From Diplonema japonicum (lineage: Eukaryota > Euglenozoa > Diplonemea > Diplonemida > Diplonemidae): a stretch of 34,678 nt of DNA. Below, one piece after another: positions 1-8,865 of the stretch (positions are counted from its first letter, which is position 1; every line of letters starts with the position of its first letter). The notes beneath the pieces are model-generated. The model was not told the DNA's origin, ran no database searches, and was given only the letters and a program-made list of their open reading frames with translations. The position numbers and the translations under genes are program-made. The stretch is from contig OZ025774.1 in NCBI GenBank assembly GCA_964019335.1, forward strand, positions 1 through 34,678. Reading direction: 5' to 3'.

Positions 1-342
1 GGCATCTCCTTCTGTACTATGCCATGGTATGTACTACAGGATGTACTACTGATATCATACTATCTGTATTGGGGATACATCCTCTGTGTGTCTGCCCATA
101 CTTAGGATAGTACTGCTTAGAGGTATTCATGCTTAGTTAGTATCCTTACCAGCATGTTCTCCTCATTATGAGGTACATGGTTGGTAGAGTATACCGCCAC
201 CATCCTCATGAGATGGTATGGCTAGAGAGCACACCACATCCTTGGGATGCATTGGTGTGTGTACTCCCAGGATATACATGCCTGTACTCTCTGTACTACT
301 GATAGTACTACATGCATTACCTGTGCTAGCTAGGAATGGTAT

Positions 343-370
343 GAGTACTTACCACTGTACTTACTACAGG
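343..370 (+). repeat. Element E, upstream of nad4
   Basis: A ~28-bp element starting GAGTACTTACCACTG and ending TTACTACAGG. It begins the variable region; type A and B units diverge just after it. Equivalent copies: 6384, 12408, 18449. Confidence 0.75.
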
Positions 371-394
371 ATGTACTATTGGTAGTACTGGTAG

Positions 395-688
395 CACTAC
401 ATTGTATCCACAGCACAGGGATGTACTTCCCTCTGCTATGCTCTATTAGTAGTGCTTGATGACCTCGTAGTCTTCTACGCTCTCTTTGAGGTCATGCTCC
501 TGCTTATCTATGGGTACATGCACCAGCACAGTGTGAGCAGCAGAAGTGCTTATGCCATGTACATGTTAGCTACGTACACAGTGCTTGGCTCTGCTGTGTT
601 AGCTGTAGCTATGATACTGATGTACATACTCACAGGAGCTAGTGCTTCCATGTACATGAGTGCAGTACTTCCTTCTCTGCTTAACTAG
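395..688 (+). CDS. nad4: nad4 gene module (internal piece), unit 1
   Basis: NADH dehydrogenase subunit 4, part of the proton-pumping membrane arm of mitochondrial complex I. The frame is open from just after a TAG at 392 to the TAG at 686. It contains LLVVLDDLVVFYALFEVML, then RSAYAMYMLATYTVLGSAVL and MILMYILTGAS. These match the central part of Nad4: the DLLLFYxFFE helix with its conserved glutamate, the loop, then the YTLLGS helix and LIYxxTG. A full Nad4 is about 450-490 residues; this is under 90. There is no start codon of note. The likely coding module runs from about 425 to 650, because the last ~20 codons (from CTTCCTTCTCTGCTTA) match the 3' flank of the cob module. An E element precedes it (343-370). 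Family call firm by eye; ends uncertain. Confidence 0.82.
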   Translation, partial: HYIVSTAQGCTSLCYALLVVLDDLVVFYALFEVMLLLIYGYMHQHSVSSRSAYAMYMLATYTVLGSAVLAVAMILMYILTGASASMYMSAVLPSLLN

Positions 689-830
689 GATATCCTACTG
701 ACAGTACTGGTGGTATTCCCACAGGCATTGTTGCCTAGGATGTACACCACCACTCCATCCCTAGAACAGGGATAATGGAGTAGCTACTGATAGTACTACA
801 TGCATTACCTGTGCTAGCTAGGAATGGTAT

Positions 831-858
831 GAGTACTTACTACTGTACTTACTGATAG
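831..858 (+). repeat. Element E, between nad4 and nad3-like modules
   Basis: Variant ending TTACTGATAG in place of TTACTACAGG. Equivalent copies: 6872, 12896, 18937. Confidence 0.7.
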
Positions 859-888
859 TATGACAGTACTGATGCAGCCACAGCATGA

Positions 889-919
889 GCAGGAGCATCT
901 CCTTCTCTGCTTAGCTAGG
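889..919 (+). repeat. Element H, hairpin motif
   Basis: GCAGGAGCATCTCCTTCTCTGC then TTAGCTAGG in outline: AGGAG and CTCCT can pair around a CAT loop, with outer GCAG/CTGC. Equivalent copies lie at +6041, +12065 and +18106. Confidence 0.6.
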
Positions 920-948
920 ATGTACTACTGATAGTACTGATAGCACTA

Positions 949-1227
949 CTACGGTGACTGTGCTGGTGCTGTTCACAGGAGCAGTATCTCGTAGAGCACC
1001 AGGTATCACAGAAGGACGAAGGCACCACTGTCTAGTGATCCACCAGCATGATGGCTAGATGGTATCCCTGCATCATAGCTGCTTACATCATGTACTAGCA
1101 TCTGTAGGGATGCTGTGCTCTTGGCTAGGGCATAAGCTATGCTCATCATAGCTACACCTAATGCTAGAGCTACCATTCCCTGAGTATGATGATAGAGCAC
1201 TACATGAGTATGACATCATCTATAGTA
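949..1227 (-). CDS. nad3: Probable nad3 gene module, unit 1
   Basis: Minus-strand frame open between TAG at 1228-1230 and TAG at 949-951 if TGA is tryptophan; three in-frame TGAs occur (1216, 1006, 973). Order: a hydrophobic helix (VALALGVAMMSIAYAL), a polar loop with VSSYDAGIP, a short spacer, then a second helix (AFVLLWYLVLYEILLLW). Nad3, a small complex I membrane subunit of ~115 residues, has helix 1, a loop with the SxYECGFDP motif, then a helix with xDLE. Spacing from the loop Tyr to the acidic residue in the second helix is close to the family (29 against 29-31 residues). The key Cys is replaced by Ala and the third helix is missing, so this would be a partial module. The opposite strand to nad4 is used. 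Identification tentative. Confidence 0.45.
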
Positions 1228-1274
1228 CTAGGATATACTACTGATAGTACTGATAGCACTACATGCATTGGCAT

Positions 1275-1302
1275 GAGTACTTACCATTGTACTTACTACA
1301 GG
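1275..1302 (+). repeat. Element E, beyond the nad3-like module
   Basis: GAGTACTTACCATTG...CTTACTACAGG. Equivalent copies: 7316, 13340, 19381. Confidence 0.75.
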
Positions 1303-1346
1303 ATATACTACTGATAGTACTAGTAGCACTACATGCATTGGCATGA

Positions 1347-1369
1347 GCAGGAGCATCTCCTTCTCTGCT
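1347..1369 (+). repeat. Element H, second copy in type A
   Basis: Same AGGAGCATCTCCT core, followed by CTCTACTGG instead of TTAGCTAGG. Lies near the right edge of the variable region. Confidence 0.6.
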
Positions 1370-1378
1370 CTACTGGAT

Positions 1379-1888
1379 ATACTCTCTGTAGTACTGGTGG
1401 TATTCCCACAGGCATTGTTGCCTAGGATGTACACCACCACCATTCCCTTCTCTAGGGATAATGGAGTAGCTACAGTATGAGGTACATGGTTACTAGAGTA
1501 TACCGCCACCATCCTCATGACTAGGATATGAGGTACATGGTTACTAGAGTATACTGCCAGCATACTCTGTAGATGGTATGGCTAGAGAGCACAGCTGCTC
1601 TTCTAGTAGATAATACCTCTACTCTGTACATCCCATGATCCATGCATGACATGATCTATGGTAATGATACCGTTAGTGGTATGCTCCATGATGTCATGGC
1701 TAGAGAGATGGTGTGTTCTCCCCACTCTCTGGATATGCTGGCATCCTTAGGATGTACCATCATGCCATGATATGATAATACTACTACTATGATAAGTAGG
1801 CATACACACTGTGTTAGTGCTAGTACATGTATATCATATACTGTATGTACTACTACACAGAGTACTTACATGATAAGTAGTATGCTGG
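1379..1888. other. Constant region, left repeat tract (unit 1)
   Basis: No coding sequence supported. It holds two near copies of ATGAGGTACATGGTTACTAG at 1480 and 1528, another version of which is at 169-212, so the minus-strand open stretch across it is a repeat artefact. Equivalents: 7420-7929, 13444-13953, 19485-19994, 25782-26291 and 31539-32048. Confidence 0.7.
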
Positions 1889-2474
1889 TATCTCTACAGA
1901 CACTCTCAGGATGTGGTGGTGTCTAGAGATGGTGGTCCAAGCTAGGGATCCTGGGATCTAGAGGTTGGGTCTCCACCCCTGGGATCCTGGGATCTAGAGA
2001 AGGGGTCCCCATCCCCAGGATGATGTCATGAGGGGATGAGTAGGGTTATGATACCATTAATACAGTTAGTACATCACTATGTAATACTAGTATTATGCAT
2101 GTACATATATCCTCCGTATGCATGGGATAGATATATGATACATACACAGTACTTACATAGTATGTAATGATAGTATTATAGTTATCTCTACAGACACTCT
2201 CAGGATGTGGTGGTGTCTAGAGATGGTATCCAAGCTAGGGATCCTGGGATCTAGAGGTTGGGTCTCCACCCCTGGGATCCTGGGATCTAGAGAAGGGGTC
2301 CCCATCCCCAGGATGATGTCATGAGGGGATGAGTAGGGTTATGATACCATTAATACAGTTAGTACATCATTATGTAATACTAGTATTATGCATGTACATA
2401 TATCCCCCGTATACATGGGATAGATATATGATACATACACAGTACTTACATAGTATGTAATGATAGTATTATAG
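1889..2474. repeat. ~294-bp tandem duplication, unit 1
   Basis: Two copies, 1889-2181 and 2183-2474. Each starts TATCTCTACAGACACTCTCA and can fold: TCTCTA and GACAC pair with GTGTC and TAGAGA ~20 bases on. Each contains two GGGATCCTGGGATCTAGAG motifs and ends in an AT-rich part with ACTAGTATTATGCATGTACA. No frame is open through it. Confidence 0.9.
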
Positions 2475-2538
2475 GTGGTAATAGGAGGGTATATTGAGGG
2501 GTCCCAGAAGGGCTGGATAAGGGGGCATGCTAGGGGTT

Positions 2539-2841
2539 TACGTCCCTGTAGCCCTCCGATTCCTGAACCCCTTCAGGGCTGTATCGGGTGAATTCGTAGA
2601 ATTACCCCGTAGGAGCCCTGGAATGGTTTACGTCCCTGTAGCCCTCCAATATTGGGACACCTCTCTGGGCTCCTACGGGTGATTTCTGCAAATTAACCCG
2701 CTACGTCCCAGAGAATATCTACGTCCCTGTAGCCCTCCACGTCCCTGTAGCCCTCCAATTCCTGAAACCCTTGTGGGACACTACGTAAGAATTATGCAAA
2801 TTACCTCGCTATATCCCCCACGCGCGCGCGCGCGCGTAAGG
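2539..2841. other. GC-rich structured block 1, unit 1
   Basis: Contains four copies of ACGTCCCTGTAGCCCTCC (2540, 2630, 2721, 2739; three in other units), the hairpin CCTGAACCCCTTCAGG, a 13-bp perfect inverted repeat CCCGTAGGAGCCC / GGGCTCCTACGGG (2606-2618 and 2667-2679) with CCAATATTGG in its loop, and a palindromic (CG)8 run at 2821-2836 bounded by A and T. It could be a structured RNA, an origin, or a recombination site. I could not match it to rRNA. Confidence 0.7.
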
Positions 2842-3479
2842 ATAACTGTTAGGATAGTAAGGTGCCCCCCAAGGTGTCCCCAAAGGGGTAGGGTATAGGA
2901 CCCCCAATATAAGGGGGGTACAGAGAGGGGGGGTTAGGATAAGGGTCTAATACATAGGGGTTAGTTAGTAGACAGTGTGTAGGGGCTAATACCACAGTAT
3001 ACAAGGGATAATGTACTACCCCATACCAGTGGTTACATACTCTCTGCTAACAGTGTGTGTCCCTGGTAACAGTGTGTGTCCCTGCTAACAGGTACTTACT
3101 ACAGGCCCCCAGACGTGCCCTGCTATGGAATCCCCTGTTATGAGATACCACCACCAGACACCCTACTTGTGCTACCCCCAGAGAACACACCCTTCTGCTG
3201 GTGTTCCTGTTAGTTGGTGTTATCCCCAGATGTATAGCTACACCCTTCTGGAGCACTGCTTGTGCTACTACATGTATTACTACACACTGTCTGTGTTACT
3301 CTCTGTGTTAGTGTGTAGTGTGTTACTGTACTTAGCTAAACAGTGTGCTTCCTCTTGTATGTTATGGATATCAGTACCTCTGGATATACTCCCCACAGGC
3401 CTCCGTACCTCTGCTAACAGGTCCTAGCATCCCTAATCCCAGGATCTAAGGGTTCCGAGGGGGTCCCAATCTAGGGGTT
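2842..3479. other. Constant region, middle repeat tract (unit 1)
   Basis: G- and C-run-rich start (2860-2960), then repeats such as AACAGTGTGTGTCCCTG at 3049 and 3067. A 100-codon plus-strand frame (3125-3427; Tyr/Cys/Leu-rich, e.g. CYYMYYYTLSVLLSVLVCSV) is open in all six units, but parts of its DNA recur out of frame at 3700-3880, units 3 and 4 change its end by a frameshift, and it resembles no family I know. I do not call it a gene. Equivalents begin at 8866, 14891, 20932, 26936 and 32693. Confidence 0.6.
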
Positions 3480-3583
3480 TACGTCCCTGTAGCTATGCAA
3501 TTCCTGAAACCCTTGTGGGACACTACGGATGAATTCGTAGAATTACCTCGCTATATCCCCCACGCGCGCGCGCGCGCGTAAGG
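3480..3583. other. GC-rich block 2 with (CG)8, unit 1
   Basis: A shortened relative of block 1's right end: TACGTCCCTGTAGC, then AATTCCTGAAACCCTTGTGG, a GAATTCGTAGAATTAC motif and CTATATCCCCCA before (CG)8 at 3563-3578. Copies: 9504-9607, 15545-15648, 21586-21689, 27595-27698 and 33353-33456. Confidence 0.75.
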
Positions 3584-4063
3584 ACATGAGTCCATATACA
3601 GGTCTCTACACCCTAATCCCCAGGTTAAAGCACCCTTTCTAAGGATACCTCTGTACAGCACACCCGTTATCAGGGGTTACACACTCTCTGCTGTTCTCTG
3701 ATAATGTGTAGTTACTGTACTTACTGTTATCCCATGCATACTGTGGTATTACGTACTTCACACTGTCTATGTTCCTGTGTTATGGTACTTAGCTAAACAG
3801 TGTGTCTGTACTACCACCTGTATATGCTCCCCACAGGTATCCCCAGATGTATAGCCACACCCTTATGGGATGATGTACTTACTATTAACATGTACTTCCA
3901 TAGTTACTTACTTAGATACACTGTGTGAATACTGGTGCAACAACATATTCACTGTGTTACACTGTCTGTACTAATGGTAGCACTACATGTCCCTAATACT
4001 ACAGTATACAAGGGATAATGTACTACCTACATATTACTAGATATACCCTATACACCTAGATAC
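3584..4063. repeat. Constant region, right repeat tract (unit 1)
   Basis: No gene seen. It repeats pieces of the 3125-3427 sequence (GTACTTAGCTAAACAGTGTG; ATGCTCCCCACAGG; CCCAGATGTATAGC). Equivalents start at 9608, 15649, 21690, 27699 and 33457. Confidence 0.65.
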
Positions 4064-4120
4064 CCCCTTTTAGGCCTGAAATGAGGTCCGAGGCTCACCG
4101 GGCCTTTTCCCAAAAAGGGG
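4064..4120 (+). ncRNA. 57-nt strong stem-loop element, unit 1
   Basis: CCCCTTTT (4064-4071) pairs with AAAAGGGG (4113-4120), continued on the 5' side by AGGCC (4072-4076) pairing with GGCCT (4101-4105): 13 pairs with a 7-nt bulge on one side. An alternative hairpin CCTTTT/AAAAGG uses the same bases. It sits at the left end of the least repetitive constant stretch (4064-4235), which also has TGGTCTGGGACCA. Possible structured RNA, rRNA fragment, terminator or origin; strand arbitrary. Confidence 0.4.
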
Positions 4121-4234
4121 ATATCATTTCTCAGAATTGGTCTGGGACCATTCCCTTGAGTCTTCGAATAGAATGAGGTACCTACCAATAAAGTGGTATT
4201 TGGGTATGCCCATAATCACCCCATATGACCTATC

Positions 4235-6041
4235 CTCTAGACACCCTATTATCTATGGTAGTACTACATGCCTCCATTGTGCTCTATGCACTACATACTA
4301 TGTATTCCCTATGTACATACAGTATGTATTGGTGTGCATGATATCATATACAGTACATAGCACTGCATCCTGTGCATTGGTGCCATTGCCTGTGCTACTA
4401 GATATGCCCCTGTTCCTATCCTTCGTACTTCTCCAGATTAGCGGTTTATTAGTTCTCATGATTCCACTACTTCTGGTATTCCCTCTCTGCACACCTCTGT
4501 ACTACTGACAGCACTAGATATCATAGTTAGCACAGTATGTATCCCCCTGTGCTCTATGCACTACATACTATGTATTCCCTATGTACATACAGTATGTATT
4601 GGTGTGCATGATATCATATACAGTACATGGCACCACCACAGCTACTGGTGGTATTACCTGTGTTAGCTGGAGATGGTGTACTTCATACTCCTGGTATTCT
4701 CTGAGTTAGTACTTCTAGTATTCCACAGGTTCCTCCACTCTCAGGATACCTGTGCTACTGATATCATACTATGTACTAGCCATGATACCTATGACAGTAC
4801 TACATGCATCCATTGCACATGTAGCACTACACAGGATATATGCTCATGCATACTGTGTGTGTACTGGTGGTAGGATATGCTCTATGCCACACACTCAGTG
4901 TATTGGTGGCATTACCTGTGTTAGTACTCCTGGTATTCCACTGGTTCCATACTCCTGTGTTCTCAGGGAATGGTGCCACTAGATATCTACTGCACAGCTA
5001 ACATGGCATCTCCTTCTGTACTATGCCATGGTATGTACTACAGGATGTACTACATGCATCCATTGCACATGTAGCACTACACAGGATATATGCTCATGCA
5101 TACTGTGTGTATTGGTGTGCATGATATCATATACAGTACATGGCACCACCACAGCTACTGGTGGTATTACCTGTGTTAGCTAGAGATGGTGTACTTCAGG
5201 GATTCCCCAAGTTAGTGGTTCTCCTGATTCCACTGCTTCTCTGGGATCACTATCCTTCTCAGGATACCTCTGTACTACTGACAGCACTAGATATCATAGT
5301 TAGCACAGTATGTATCCCCTGTGCTCTATGCACTGCACAGTATGTATCCCTATGTACATACAGTATGTATTGGTGTGCATGATATCATATACAGTACATA
5401 GCACTGCATCCTGTGCATTGGTGCCATTGCCTGTGCTACTAGGATATGACGTACTTCCCTAGTTCCATACTCCTGGTATTCTCTGAGTTAGTACTTTCCC
5501 TAACTTAGGGTTACCACCACTCTCAGGATACCTCTGTACTACTGACAGCACTAGATATCATAGTTAGCACAGTATGTATCCCCTGTGCTCTATGCACTAC
5601 ATACTATGTATTCCCTATGTACATACAGTATGTATTGGTGTGCATGATATCATATACAGTACATGGCACCACCACAGCTACTGGTGGTATTACCTGTGTT
5701 AGCTGGAGATGGTGTACTTCATACTCCTGGTATTCTCTGAGTTAGTACTTCTAGTATTCCACAGGTTCCTCCACTCTCAGGATACCTGTGCTACTGATAT
5801 CATACTATGTACTAGCCATGATACCTATGACAGTACTACATTGCATCCATTGCACATGTAGCACTACACAGGATATATGCTCATGCATACTGTGTGTGTA
5901 CTGGTGGTAGGATATGCTCTATGCCACACACTCAGTGTATTGGTGGCATTACCTGTGTTAGTACTCCTGGTATTCCACTGGTTCCATACTCCTGTGTTCT
6001 CAGGGAATGGTGCCACTAGATATCTACTGCACAGCTAACAT
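4235..6041. repeat. Nested sub-repeat tract, unit 1
   Basis: Built from a few modules. One runs GCACTACATACTATGTATTC to CAGTATGTATTGGTGTGCAT (at 4278, 4551 and 5588, partial elsewhere). Another begins ACATGGCACCACCACAGCTA (4625, 5138, 5661). The segment 4494-5053 is repeated at 5531-6089, running across the unit boundary. The copies differ by one base (CATGCATCC against CATTGCATCC), which would break any shared frame. Not coding as far as I can see. Confidence 0.85.
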
Positions 6042-6435
6042 GGCATCTCCTTCTGTACTATGCCATGGTATGTACTACAGGATGTACTACTGATATCATA
6101 CTATCTGTATTGGGGATACATCCTCTGTGTGTCTGCCCATACTTAGGATAGTACTGCTTAGAGGTATTCATGCTTAGTTAGTATCCTTACCAGCATGTTC
6201 TCCTCATTATGAGGTACATGGTTGGTAGAGTATACCGCCACCATCCTCATGAGATGGTATGGCTAGAGAGCACACCACATCCTTGGGATGCATTGGTGTG
6301 TGTACTCCCAGGATATACATGCCTGTACTCTCTGTACTACTGATAGTACTACATGCATTACCTGTGCTAGCTAGGAATGGTATGAGTACTTACCACTGTA
6401 CTTACTACAGGATGTACTATTGGTAGTACTGGTAG

Positions 6436-6729
6436 CACTACATTGTATCCACAGCACAGGGATGTACTTCCCTCTGCTATGCTCTATTAGTAGTGCTTGA
6501 TGACCTCGTAGTCTTCTACGCTCTCTTTGAGGTCATGCTCCTGCTTATCTATGGGTACATGCACCAGCACAGTGTGAGCAGCAGAAGTGCTTATGCCATG
6601 TACATGTTAGCTACGTACACAGTGCTTGGCTCTGCTGTGTTAGCTGTAGCTATGATACTGATGTACATACTCACAGGAGCTAGTGCTTCCATGTACATGA
6701 GTGCAGTACTTCCTTCTCTGCTTAACTAG
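6436..6729 (+). CDS. nad4: nad4 gene module, unit 2
   Basis: Second copy of the nad4 internal piece, 6041 bases after the first. The translated part is unchanged (FYALFEVMLL, YTVLGSAVL). It sits between E elements at 6384 and 6872. Confidence 0.82.
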   Translation, partial: HYIVSTAQGCTSLCYALLVVLDDLVVFYALFEVMLLLIYGYMHQHSVSSRSAYAMYMLATYTVLGSAVLAVAMILMYILTGASASMYMSAVLPSLLN

Positions 6730-6989
6730 GATATCCTACTGACAGTACTGGTGGTATTCCCACAGGCATTGTTGCCTAGGATGTACACCACCACTCCATC
6801 CCTAGAACAGGGATAATGGAGTAGCTACTGATAGTACTACATGCATTACCTGTGCTAGCTAGGAATGGTATGAGTACTTACTACTGTACTTACTGATAGT
6901 ATGACAGTACTGATGCAGCCACAGCATGAGCAGGAGCATCTCCTTCTCTGCTTAGCTAGGATGTACTACTGATAGTACTGATAGCACTA

Positions 6990-7268
6990 CTACGGTGACT
7001 GTGCTGGTGCTGTTCACAGGAGCAGTATCTCGTAGAGCACCAGGTATCACAGAAGGACGAAGGCACCACTGTCTAGTGATCCACCAGCATGATGGCTAGA
7101 TGGTATCCCTGCATCATAGCTGCTTACATCATGTACTAGCATCTGTAGGGATGCTGTGCTCTTGGCTAGGGCATAAGCTATGCTCATCATAGCTACACCT
7201 AATGCTAGAGCTACCATTCCCTGAGTATGATGATAGAGCACTACATGAGTATGACATCATCTATAGTA
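6990..7268 (-). CDS. nad3: Probable nad3 gene module, unit 2
   Basis: Copy of the minus-strand nad3-like piece, unchanged in the parts compared. It stays 3' to the nad4 piece with an E element (6872-6899) between them. Confidence 0.45.
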
Positions 7269-7929
7269 CTAGGATATACTACTGATAGTACTGATAGCAC
7301 TACATGCATTGGCATGAGTACTTACCATTGTACTTACTACAGGATATACTACTGATAGTACTAGTAGCACTACATGCATTGGCATGAGCAGGAGCATCTC
7401 CTTCTCTGCTCTACTGGATATACTCTCTGTAGTACTGGTGGTATTCCCACAGGCATTGTTGCCTAGGATGTACACCACCACCATTCCCTTCTCTAGGGAT
7501 AATGGAGTAGCTACAGTATGAGGTACATGGTTACTAGAGTATACCGCCACCATCCTCATGACTAGGATATGAGGTACATGGTTACTAGAGTATACTGCCA
7601 GCATACTCTGTAGATGGTATGGCTAGAGAGCACAGCTGCTCTTCTAGTAGATAATACCTCTACTCTGTACATCCCATGATCCATGCATGACATGATCTAT
7701 GGTAATGATACCGTTAGTGGTATGCTCCATGATGTCATGGCTAGAGAGATGGTGTGTTCTCCCCACTCTCTGGATATGCTGGCATCCTTAGGATGTACCA
7801 TCATGCCATGATATGATAATACTACTACTATGATAAGTAGGCATACACACTGTGTTAGTGCTAGTACATGTATATCATATACTGTATGTACTACTACACA
7901 GAGTACTTACATGATAAGTAGTATGCTGG

Positions 7930-8516
7930 TATCTCTACAGACACTCTCTCAGGATGTGGTGGTGTCTAGAGATGGTGGTCCAAGCTAGGGATCCTGGGAT
8001 CTAGAGGTTGGGTCTCCACCCCTGGGATCCTGGGATCTAGAGAAGGGGTCCCCATCCCCAGGATGATGTCATGAGGGATGAGTAGGGCTATGATACCATT
8101 AATACAGTTAGTACATCATTATGTAATACTAGTATTATGCATGTACATATATCCCCCGTATGCATGGGATAGGTATATGATACATACACAGTACTTACAT
8201 AGTATGTAATGATAGTATTATAGTTATCTCTACAGACACTCTCAGGATGTAGTGGTGTCTAGAGATGGTATCCAAGCTAGGGATCCTGGGATCTAGAGGT
8301 TGGGTCTCCACCCCTGGGATCCTGGGATCTAGAGAAGGGGTCCCCATCCCCAGGATGATGTCATGAGGGGATGAGTAGGGCTATGATACCATTAATACAG
8401 TTAGTACATCATTATGTAATACTAGTATTATGCATGTACATATATCCCCCGTATACATGGGATAGATATATGATACATACACAGTACTTACATAGTATGT
8501 AATGATAGTATTATAG
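7930..8516. repeat. ~294-bp tandem duplication, unit 2
   Basis: Copies 7930-8224 and 8225-8516; the first has CTCTCTCAGG (two extra bases) relative to unit 1. Confidence 0.9.
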
Positions 8517-8580
8517 GTGGTAATAGGAGGGTATATTGAGGGGTCCCAGAAGGGCTGGATAAGGGGGCATGCTAGGGGTT

Positions 8581-8865
8581 TACGTCCCTGTAGCCCTCCG
8601 ATTCCTGAACCCCTTCAGGGCTGTATCGGGTGAATTCGTAGAATTACCCCGTAGGAGCCCTGGAATGGTTTACGTCCCTGTAGCCCTCCAATATTGGGAC
8701 ACCTCTCTGGGCTCCTACGGGTGATTTCTGCAAATTAACCCGCTACGTCCCAGAGAATATCTACGTCCCTGTAGCCCTCCAATTCCTGAAACCCTTGTGG
8801 GACACTACGTAAGAATTATGCAAATTACCTCGCTATATCCCCCACGCGCGCGCGCGCGCGTAAGG
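8581..8865. other. GC-rich structured block 1, unit 2
   Basis: Inverted repeat arms at 8648-8660 and 8709-8721; (CG)8 at 8845-8860. Three ACGTCCCTG motifs. Confidence 0.7.

Larger units (their letters stand above)
689..948. repeat. Intermodule spacer, type A
   Basis: No gene seen. 704-793 is a diverged copy of 1391-1475 (GGTGGTATTCCCACAGGCAT, then TTGCCTAGGATGTACACCAC), so the nad4 cassette lies between two copies of what is constant sequence elsewhere. The hairpin-prone GTACTACTGATAGTAC, also at 293-308, recurs here at 922-937. Confidence 0.7.
1..6041. repeat. Tandem unit 1 (type A: nad4 + nad3-like cassette)
   Basis: First of six head-to-tail units; the phase is arbitrary and set by the window start (GGCATCTCCTTCTGTACTAT, which recurs at 6042, 12066, 18107, 24148 and 29905). 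Length 6041. The variable region is about 367-1378 and the rest is shared with every other unit. Private differences include a fourth copy of an 18-bp motif at 2739-2756 (ACGTCCCTGTAGCCCTCC) and AGGGTTATG instead of AGGGCTATG in the first copy of the ~294-bp repeat. Confidence 0.96.

Noticed and set aside
343-370. E elements as tiny spliceosomal introns (~30 nt, as in piroplasm nuclear genes)
   Set aside because: The recognised proteins are mitochondrial, use TGA as Trp and are in scrambled order, so removing E elements would not give a continuous gene.
1228-1563. 111-codon minus-strand frame with an internal AVYSSNHVPH repeat
   Set aside because: The repeat is the translation of a DNA motif also found at 169-212; no protein features.
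2821-2836. (CG)8 tract as part of a CRISPR-like or telomeric array
   Set aside because: Only two short tracts per unit, no spacers, no telomere repeat.
2842-2890. GGATAACTGTTAGGATAG as part of an LSU rRNA GGATAACAGGCT loop
   Set aside because: The match is too short and the neighbouring conserved rRNA sequence is absent. No other universal rRNA signature was found, and no tRNA cloverleaf was seen.
3125-3427. 100-codon plus-strand frame present in all six units
   Set aside because: No family resemblance, skewed Tyr/Cys/Leu content, parts of its DNA recur out of frame nearby, and its end shifts frame in units 3 and 4. Persistence is explained by homogenised units.
4137-4508. 123-codon frame with a hydrophobic end (FLSFVLLQISGLLVLMIPLL), briefly considered as a nad1 or atp6 module
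   Set aside because: The end is a diverged copy of the sub-repeat at 5215-5290, and units 5 and 6 carry a one-base insertion that breaks it.
4752-4982. 76-codon frame repeated many times
   Set aside because: Lies wholly in the sub-repeat tract. The second copy per type A unit has a one-base insertion that breaks the frame, and no motif is recognised.
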